A stretch of DNA of 64,000 bases from Litoreibacter sp. (GTDB lineage: Bacteria; Pseudomonadota; Alphaproteobacteria; Rhodobacterales; Rhodobacteraceae), in the NCBI GenBank assembly GCA_026710325.1, contig JAPORH010000116.1, positions 1 through 64,000 on the forward strand. Direction: 5' to 3'. The translations under genes were made by a program, and so were the position numbers. The notes beneath the pieces are model-generated. The model was not told the DNA's origin and made no database searches. It worked only from the letters and a program-made list of their open reading frames with translations. Of this stretch, positions 57,255-64,000 are shown in pieces. Every line of letters starts with the position of its first letter. The first letter of the stretch is position 1.

Positions 57255-58148
57255 CTACAATCGTTTGGCGGGGCGCAACTCTTCAAATATCCAGTCCCGA
57301 AAGGCCTGTACCTGCGCCGGCCTGCGGCCCGTTTTAGGCTCGACAAACCAGTAGGAAACACCCGCCGGAAACCGCCCCAGCAGCGCCGGTTTGAGCTGCC
57401 CCATGGACAGGCCATCTTCGGCCAGTGCTTCCAAAGCCAAAAATACGCCCTGTCCGGCCATCGCCGCATCAAGGCAGAGCGATGCATCCGAAAAGACCGG
57501 GCCATCGCCCAGCAAACTCTCCGGCTCTCCATTCGGGGAAAGCCAAACCTCCCAGCCGAACAGCCCGTTCGCTTGCTCGCGAATGATCGGCAAACCTGCA
57601 AGATCAGACAGCTCGGTTACGGTCTCCGCCACAGCGGGCGCACACACAGGCAAGACACGCTGAGGCAGTATTTCCTCTGCAGTCACACCGGGCCAGTCGC
57701 CGCGCCCCACGCGGATACAGGCATCCACATTGCCGTATTCCGGTGTCACATGGGCCCCGGAGGCATCAATCCGCACCTGCACGTCCGGCCGTCTTTCGGC
57801 AAACCGCCCCAAACGACGCACCAACCACTTGGCCGCAAAAACAGGGGCAACGGAAATCGTGATCGCGTTTTCGGACCCGAGCTGTGTGAGTGCGACGCCG
57901 CGGGACAGAGCCGCGAAGCCATCACTCAGATGCGCCGCCACTTCGCGCCCCAAATCGGTCGCGACCATGCCTTTGGGCCTGCGCTCAAAAAGCATTTGCC
58001 CCAACTGGGCCTCTGCCTTGATCACTTGCTGGCTGACAGCGCCCGGCGTGACACCTAGCTCACTTGCGGCCGCGGCAAGCGATCCCAGACGCGCAACAGC
58101 TTCAAAAGCGCGCAATGCGCTCAAATTCACCTGGGACAAGTTCTTCAT
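57255..58148 (-). CDS. LysR family transcriptional regulator (GcvA-like)
   Basis: NLSALRAFEAVARLGSLAAAASELGVTPGAVSQQVIKAEAQLGQMLFERRPKGMVATDLGREV. Confidence 0.93.
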   Translation of the reverse strand: MKNLSQVNLSALRAFEAVARLGSLAAAASELGVTPGAVSQQVIKAEAQLGQMLFERRPKGMVATDLGREVAAHLSDGFAALSRGVALTQLGSENAITISVAPVFAAKWLVRRLGRFAERRPDVQVRIDASGAHVTPEYGNVDACIRVGRGDWPGVTAEEILPQRVLPVCAPAVAETVTELSDLAGLPIIREQANGLFGWEVWLSPNGEPESLLGDGPVFSDASLCLDAAMAGQGVFLALEALAEDGLSMGQLKPALLGRFPAGVSYWFVEPKTGRRPAQVQAFRDWIFEELRPAKRL

Positions 58149-58499
58149 ATAGTTTTTCTATACCAATTCCGAGAAATACTCGAGTGAAACATTGAGTTAT
58201 CAAGTATATTTCCTAGATATGATAAAGAAAAAATATACCCCCACCCGCCCGCAAAACTTCCCGTTCATCAGCCATCTGTTCCGTCAGACGGGCCGTTTGC
58301 GCCAACAGGCCGACGACAGCTTCGCCCAAAACCCGGGCTCGCACCCCGAAATCATCGCTATGACGGAAAGGCAACGGGCTGACCTACCCTTTCCTCGGTT
58401 TCACCTGAGCGACGCTTCAGGCATGGATCACGAAAATATCGCCGCGTCGTGCAAAGATGTGTAGGCCGCAGCCCTGAGAAACAAAATCAAGCCCCGGGA

Positions 58500-59402
58500 T
58501 CAGGCATTCCCCTGCACAGAAAGTGCGGTCACAACTTGGGTCGCAAATTTCAGAGCCGCCACAGGCAAAGTCCGGCCGCGCAGGTGGCCAAGGTACAGCT
58601 CTCCACCCGAGACATCTCGGTGGGCAATGGGCATGAAGGCCATATCGGGACGCGCGAGTGCATTGAGCCCTACGGGAATTTGGAACCCGATCCCTTGCCC
58701 GTAGGCTGCGAAATGCCGAACCATGTCGAAACTGTCGGTCTCAAGAACAGGTTCAAGTTTGCGCCCGAGCCGCGCAGACGCCTGTTCCAGCAAGACGCGC
58801 ACTCCGAATTGGGATGCGGGCAGAACAAGATCGTATTCAAGGCAGTCGCGCAGCCGCAGGCTCTCTTGCCGCGCCAATGGGTGCGCGGCTGACATCACCG
58901 CCATGACGGGTTGATGCACAGCGTGCAGCACTTCGAAATCGACCATGTGAGCAGGTTCAAACACCAAGGCAAGGTCACTGTCGAAGCTGACAAGATCGCG
59001 TTCGGCCTGAATGCGGTCGCGCACGTTCACTGTGAAGGTAACATCGGGAAACTCGGCGCGGTATTTGGATATTTCGCGGGGCAAAAAGTAAGGCAGCAAG
59101 GCTTGCGAGCAGGCAATCTTAACATGGCCCCGGCGGATACCCGAAAGGTCCGCGACCTGGCCGTGGACGCGGGCCAAATCCTGTCGCTGCAAGCGGATAT
59201 GATGAAGAAGAAGCTCCCCCGCCGGGTTCAGCCGCATCCCGCGGGGAAGCCGTTCGAAAATCTCCGAACCAAACTCTTCCTCGAACCCCTGGATACGCCT
59301 GTTCAAAGCGGAGGCGGTGATATTGGTGTCTTCCGCCGCCTTGCGGATCGAACCGGAGCTATGCACCGCTTCAATCATGTCATAGATCAGAAGATGGCGC
59401 AT
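58500..59402 (-). CDS. LysR family transcriptional regulator
   Basis: IEAVHSSGSIRKAAEDTNITASALNRRIQGFEEEFGSEIFERLPRGMRLNPAGELLLHH. Confidence 0.92.
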   Translation of the reverse strand: MRHLLIYDMIEAVHSSGSIRKAAEDTNITASALNRRIQGFEEEFGSEIFERLPRGMRLNPAGELLLHHIRLQRQDLARVHGQVADLSGIRRGHVKIACSQALLPYFLPREISKYRAEFPDVTFTVNVRDRIQAERDLVSFDSDLALVFEPAHMVDFEVLHAVHQPVMAVMSAAHPLARQESLRLRDCLEYDLVLPASQFGVRVLLEQASARLGRKLEPVLETDSFDMVRHFAAYGQGIGFQIPVGLNALARPDMAFMPIAHRDVSGGELYLGHLRGRTLPVAALKFATQVVTALSVQGNA

Positions 59403-59441
59403 GAGGACAAACCTGCTTATTCGATGAGCAATTCAAAGCGG

Positions 59442-59491
59442 TGCAAAAAATGCATCGCTACGCTTCATTCTTAACATTTGTTTGCATCGCT
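59442..59491. promoter_or_regulatory. candidate LysR operator: TGCAAAAAATGCA (T-N11-A) plus TGCATCGCT direct repeat
   Basis: TGCATCGCT at 59451-59459 and 59483-59491 (32 bp apart) in the divergent LysR/SBP intergenic region. Confidence 0.45.
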
Positions 59492-59541
59492 TGAAAGCGG
59501 CACGCTGGCGGAAAACCTTCCTCGCTCGCAAAGGACTTGCC

Positions 59542-61152
59542 ATGACAGACACTTCCCGCAGAACTTTCCTGAAACTCACCGGCGGCACGGTCGGTGCAGC
59601 CATGCTGCCCTTCCTGAAGACCATGCCGGCCCAGGCCCAGTCGGGCGGCCGGATCGTTGTCGTATCGGGCCAAACCATCAACAGCCTTGATTTGCACCGC
59701 ACAGGGACGAACCGCGCCTCCTACCAGGTGGCGGTGAACTGCTATGACCGCCTGGTCAGCTTCGGCACCAAAGACGCGCCCGGCGGCGGCCTGTCCTACG
59801 ACTATGATGTGATCGAACCGGAATTGGCCGAAAGCTGGACGATCTCGGATGACGGGCTGACCATGACTTTCAAGATCAAACCGGATGCGACCTTCTGGGA
59901 CGGGCGCAAGGTCACGGCAGCCGACGTGAAGTGGTCCTTTGACCGCGCCGTGTCTGCCGGTGGCTTCCCCACAGTTCAAATGAAAGCAGGCGGGTTGGTA
60001 CGCCCTGATCAGTTCGAGGCGGTGGATGACGAGACATTTGTCATCACCCTCGACAAACCATCTAAGCTGACTTTGCCGGACCTCGCCGTGCCGGTGCCGT
60101 TCATCATCAATTCGGAAGAGGCAAAGGCCAACGCGACCGAGGACGACCCTTGGGCGATGGAATATCTCCATACAACACCGGCGGGGTCTGGCGCCTTCAA
60201 GGTCGTACGTTGGGATCAGGGCCAGCAACCCGTCTATGAGCGCAATGATACTTGGGTTGGCGGCCCCTTGCCAAGCTTTGAGCAAGTGATCGTGCGCGAA
60301 GTGCCAAGCCCGGCGACGCGCCGCGCGCTCGTCGAACGCGGCGACGTGCAGATGTCGTTCAATATTCCAAACAAGGATGCCTCTGAGCTTGCGGAAATGG
60401 ACGGCGTGGACGTTTACTCGACACCGATCGAGAATTGCATTCACTGCCTCTGCCCGAACTTCAATTTCGAGCCGTTCCAAGATGCCAATGTCCGCAAAGC
60501 GCTGGCCTATGCGATCCCCTACGAAGCGATCTTCCAGACTGCCGCCTATGGTCGAGGTGCGCCCATGTGGGGCGGCGAAGCCGAGATCACCGACACGGCA
60601 TGGCCCCGCAAGTCACCCTTCATGACGGATATGACGAAGGCCAAGGAGCATATGGCCGCCTCCGGCTTTGAGGTGCCTCTGTCGATCAGCCTTGGGCTGG
60701 CCGACTGGATGGAGCCAACCGCGCTTTTGATGCAAGAGGCCTTCGCCGAGATCGGCATCAAGGCAGAGATCGAAAAGATCCCCGGCGCAAATTGGCGGTC
60801 GGCGGCCCTCGTCGAAAAACGCCTGCCCCTGCATCTAGAGAATTTCGGCGGCTGGTTGAACACCCCTGATTACTACTTCTTCTGGGCCTACAAGCACGGG
60901 CACCTGTTCAACTCTTCGAACTACCTGAACGAGGAAATTGAACAGCTGGTGGACAGCACGCTCCACATCCCGATGGACGATCCAGCCTATGCGCCGAATA
61001 TCAAGCGGATGTTCGAGATCGCGTTTGAGGACCTCCCACGCATCCCGCTATGGCAGCCCGCTTTGAACGTCGCAATGAACGGCGCTTCGGGCTACGAGTT
61101 CTGGTTCCACCGCCAGCTTGACGTGCGTCCGTTAACGACCGCCACGACCTGA
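59542..61152 (+). CDS. ABC transporter substrate-binding protein (SBP_bac_5), Tat-type signal
   Basis: MTDTSRRTFLKLTGGTVGAAMLPFLKTMPAQAQ; ELAESWTISDDGLTMTFKIKPDATFWDGRKVTAADVKWSFDRAV. Confidence 0.93.
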   Translation: MTDTSRRTFLKLTGGTVGAAMLPFLKTMPAQAQSGGRIVVVSGQTINSLDLHRTGTNRASYQVAVNCYDRLVSFGTKDAPGGGLSYDYDVIEPELAESWTISDDGLTMTFKIKPDATFWDGRKVTAADVKWSFDRAVSAGGFPTVQMKAGGLVRPDQFEAVDDETFVITLDKPSKLTLPDLAVPVPFIINSEEAKANATEDDPWAMEYLHTTPAGSGAFKVVRWDQGQQPVYERNDTWVGGPLPSFEQVIVREVPSPATRRALVERGDVQMSFNIPNKDASELAEMDGVDVYSTPIENCIHCLCPNFNFEPFQDANVRKALAYAIPYEAIFQTAAYGRGAPMWGGEAEITDTAWPRKSPFMTDMTKAKEHMAASGFEVPLSISLGLADWMEPTALLMQEAFAEIGIKAEIEKIPGANWRSAALVEKRLPLHLENFGGWLNTPDYYFFWAYKHGHLFNSSNYLNEEIEQLVDSTLHIPMDDPAYAPNIKRMFEIAFEDLPRIPLWQPALNVAMNGASGYEFWFHRQLDVRPLTTATT

Positions 61153-62171
61153 TGAACGCACGCACAAAAATGATCCTGGGCCGGATGGCCCAGGCGATCC
61201 CGGTCGTGATGGGCGTTGTTGTGATCTCATTTTTGCTCACACGCGCCCTACCCGGGGACCCCGCCGCCTATTTTGCGGGTCCGGCAGCGGATGAGGCGTC
61301 GATTGCCGAAATCCGTGAGGCGCTTGGCCTCGACAAACCGCTCTTTCAGCAGTTTTTCCTATATGTTGGCGATCTGGCGCGCGGTGATCTGGGTACCTCG
61401 CTGACCACGGGGCAGACCGTCATGTCCGATCTCGCAGCCCGTTTGCCTGCCTCCCTCGAACTGACGCTCGTTGCACTGCTTTTGTCCTGTGCCATTGCCA
61501 TCCCATTGGGGGTTCTCGCAGCAACCCGGCCCGGGACGTGGGTGGATCATCTCTGCCGCGTGCTGGTGACGGCCGGTGTGTCGATGCCAACCTTCTTCAC
61601 AGGGATCGTGCTGATCTATGTGTTCTATTACCTCGCCGGGCTCGCGCCCTCGCCTTTGGGGCGGCTCGACTTCATTTATCTGTCGCCGCCGCATGTCACC
61701 GGGTTCTATCTAATCGACGCAGCACTGGCTGGTGATTGGGAGACATGGTTTGGCGCCCTCAAGCAGCTGATCCTGCCAGCAACCACCTTGGCCCTTTTCA
61801 CACTGGCACCGATCGCCCGCATGACGCGCGCGGCCATGCTGTCGGCGCTGTCCTCTGACTTCATTCGCACCGCCCGTGCCGCGGGCCTTGGCAGCCGCAA
61901 GGTTCTCTATGGCTACGCGTTTCGCAACGCGCTCCTGCCGGTCGTCACCACCCTCGGCATGGTGTTTTCCTTCACACTTGGCGCGAATGTTCTGGTCGAG
62001 AAGGTCTTCGCCTGGCCCGGCATCGGGTCTTACGCGGTCGAGGCGCTGGTTGTCTCCGACTACGCCGCCGTGCAGGGCTTTGTTCTTGCGATGGCGCTTC
62101 TGTTCGTGGCTCTCAATCTCGTCATCGACATTGCCTACGCGCTGATTGACCCGCGCATCGGATTGAACTGA
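61152..62171 (+). CDS. ABC transporter permease (DppB-like)
   Basis: LLTRALPGDPAAYFAGPAADEASIAEIREALGLDKPLFQQFF; FIRTARAAGLGSRKVLYGYAFRNALLPVVTTLG. Confidence 0.94.
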   Translation: MNARTKMILGRMAQAIPVVMGVVVISFLLTRALPGDPAAYFAGPAADEASIAEIREALGLDKPLFQQFFLYVGDLARGDLGTSLTTGQTVMSDLAARLPASLELTLVALLLSCAIAIPLGVLAATRPGTWVDHLCRVLVTAGVSMPTFFTGIVLIYVFYYLAGLAPSPLGRLDFIYLSPPHVTGFYLIDAALAGDWETWFGALKQLILPATTLALFTLAPIARMTRAAMLSALSSDFIRTARAAGLGSRKVLYGYAFRNALLPVVTTLGMVFSFTLGANVLVEKVFAWPGIGSYAVEALVVSDYAAVQGFVLAMALLFVALNLVIDIAYALIDPRIGLN

Positions 62172-63052
62172 TGGTTGATATGACAAGCTCCCAACCCGCG
62201 CGCAAAGGCGACACGACGCTGGGGCATATTGCCTATGTGCTCAAAGACAACCCGGTCACGATGCTGGCCTTTGCCATGCTGGCCTTCTTTCTGGGCTGCG
62301 CTTTCTTTGGCCCCGCCTTGGTGCCCTATGACCCGCTGGCGACCAATGCCGCCCGCGCGCTGGAGGCACCCAGCTGGGACCACTGGTTTGGGACCGACAA
62401 TCTGGGCCGTGACGTGTTCAGCCGGGTTATCGTCGCCACGCGTCTCGATTTAACCATCTCGGTCGCGGCGGTCGCCTTGAGTTTCGTGGTCGGATCGATC
62501 CTCGGCTCAATCGCGGGCTACTGGGGCGGCTGGCTTGATGCGGTCTTGAACCGTTGCCTCGATACGATCATGGCCTTCCCGCTATTCGTTCTGGCCATGG
62601 GCGTCGTTGCGGCCCTCGGAAACACGGTCGAGAACATCATCTACGCCACCGCAATCATCAACATCCCCTTCTATGCCCGGCTCGTGCGGGCGGAGGTCAA
62701 TATACGCCGCAATGCAGGCTTTGCGCAGGCGGCAAAGCTGGCGGGCAACAGCGACCTGCGGGTCCTCGCCGTTCACATCTTCCCTAACGCCCTGCCGCCG
62801 ATGATGGTGCAGGTCTCGCTCAATCTGGGCTGGGCCATCCTGAACGCGGCGGGCCTCAGCTTTATCGGTCTGGGCGTGCGTCCGCCGACCCCGGAATGGG
62901 GGATAATGGTGGCGGAAGGTGCGAACTTCATCGTCTCAGGTGAATGGTGGCTCGCGGTCTTCCCCGGCCTGTGGCTGATGCTGGCGGTCTTCACCTTCAA
63001 CCTTCTCGGCGACGGTCTGCGCGACATCGTTGATCCCCGAAAAAGGACCTGA
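62171..63052 (+). CDS. ABC transporter permease (DppC-like)
   Basis: HWFGTDNLGRDVFSRVIVATRLDLTISV; AGFAQAAKLAGNSDLRVLAVHIFPNALPPMMVQ. Confidence 0.94.
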   Translation: MVDMTSSQPARKGDTTLGHIAYVLKDNPVTMLAFAMLAFFLGCAFFGPALVPYDPLATNAARALEAPSWDHWFGTDNLGRDVFSRVIVATRLDLTISVAAVALSFVVGSILGSIAGYWGGWLDAVLNRCLDTIMAFPLFVLAMGVVAALGNTVENIIYATAIINIPFYARLVRAEVNIRRNAGFAQAAKLAGNSDLRVLAVHIFPNALPPMMVQVSLNLGWAILNAAGLSFIGLGVRPPTPEWGIMVAEGANFIVSGEWWLAVFPGLWLMLAVFTFNLLGDGLRDIVDPRKRT

Positions 63053-63055
63053 GTG

Positions 63056-64000
63056 ATGCTGTCGATCAAGGACCTCTCGGTTGCGTTCAAAACCCGAAAG
63101 GGGGAGGTGAACGCGGTGCGTGGCATCTCCCTTGATGTTGGCAAAGGCGAAACGCTGGGGATCGTTGGCGAAAGCGGGTCCGGGAAATCTGTGACCTCCT
63201 ACGCGCTGATGCGCATTCTCGATGCGGGCGGCGAAATCCGCACCGGCGATGTGAGCTATGGTGGGATCGACCTGCGCGCCGCATCAGAGCGGGACATGCG
63301 CGACATTCGCGGGCGCGAAATTTCGATGATCTTTCAGAACCCGCGCGCCGCTTTGAACCCGATCCGGCGCGTCGGCCATCAGGTGGAAGATGTGTTGATC
63401 CGTCACGCTCAGGCCACACGGCAAGATGCCAAAACCAAAGCCATCGCCGCGCTTGAAGCCGTCAAGATCAACGATGCCGCTGCGCGGTATGAGGCCTACC
63501 CGTTCGAGCTTTCCGGGGGCATGTGTCAGCGGATCGTCATCGCCATCGCACTGGCCTGCAAACCGCAGCTTCTGATCGCAGATGAGCCCACCACCGGGCT
63601 CGACATCACCACCCAGAAAGCGGTCATGGACCTTGTCGGCGCGCTCGCGAAAGAGCGCGGCATGGGCATGATCCTTATCACCCATGACCTCGGCCTTGCC
63701 TCGCAATATTGCGACCGCATCGTGGTGATGAAAGACGGGTTGATTGTCGAGGAAGGCGCGCCGGGCATGCTTTTCACTGACCCGCAGCACCCATATACCC
63801 GCAAACTGGTGGATGCCACTCCGCGCCTTGGTGCGTCGATCCGGAACCTTCTGCCGCCTGACGCGCGCAGCCCGGAACCCGAGCATAAGGTCCATACCCG
63901 GCCACTGTTGGAGGTGCGCGATCTGGTGAAAACCTATCCCGGCAAAGCCGGGCCGGTACAGGCCGTGAAGGGCATCTCTTTCGACATCAAAGCCGGGCAG
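63056..64000 (+). CDS. ABC transporter ATP-binding protein (DppD-like, probably DppDF fusion), truncated by window end
   Basis: MLSIKDLSVAFKTRKGEVNAVRGISLDVGKGETLGIVGESGSGKS; LSGGMCQRIVIAIALACKPQLLIADEPTTGLD; open to base 64000, where a second domain (LLEVRDLVKTYPGKAGPVQAVKGISFDIKAGQ) begins. Confidence 0.93.
   Translation, partial: MLSIKDLSVAFKTRKGEVNAVRGISLDVGKGETLGIVGESGSGKSVTSYALMRILDAGGEIRTGDVSYGGIDLRAASERDMRDIRGREISMIFQNPRAALNPIRRVGHQVEDVLIRHAQATRQDAKTKAIAALEAVKINDAAARYEAYPFELSGGMCQRIVIAIALACKPQLLIADEPTTGLDITTQKAVMDLVGALAKERGMGMILITHDLGLASQYCDRIVVMKDGLIVEEGAPGMLFTDPQHPYTRKLVDATPRLGASIRNLLPPDARSPEPEHKVHTRPLLEVRDLVKTYPGKAGPVQAVKGISFDIKAGQ

Noticed and set aside
1-64000. CRISPR arrays, transposases, phage or toxin-antitoxin genes
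   Set aside because: Looked for; no regularly spaced repeats, integrase/transposase motifs or cas-like proteins seen in the ORF track.

Overview
The window reads as chromosomal sequence from an alphaproteobacterium, probably a marine Rhodobacteraceae/Roseobacter-type genome. That lineage is inferred from gene content and order; no search was run. Contents left to right: tRNA-Ser(TGA); a SPOR-lipoprotein/D,D-carboxypeptidase reading frame followed by tmk-holB-tatD-MBL-AEC transporter; a Hint-domain protein; a polyamine-type ABC operon; a fatty acid desaturase; a glycogen operon (glgP-glgB-glgC-glgA-glgX-malQ, with malQ apparently frameshifted); an AraC-regulated cluster with two PhyH dioxygenases, a UlaG-like MBL protein, an SBP_bac_5-type ABC transporter and a GH38 alpha-mannosidase; HxlR/GST; thioredoxin/CcdA; an acyl-CoA ligase; a PepSY/two-component/cytochrome b561 module; tartrate dehydrogenase and acyl-CoA dehydrogenase; a TRAP transporter + 5-oxoprolinase/hydantoinase + DUF1445 cluster; three LysR regulators; and a second peptide-type ABC operon cut by the window end. 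I saw no CRISPR array, transposase or prophage. The best candidates for an undescribed system are the PhyH/GH38/ABC catabolic cluster (25.8-37.6 kb) and the TRAP/oxoprolinase/DUF1445 operon (48.8-57.2 kb). Smaller sequence-level observations include an in-frame SPOR-DacC fusion, a MalQ frameshift, repeated operator-like motifs around the PepSY two-component locus, and mutually exclusive hairpins beside the tRNA.
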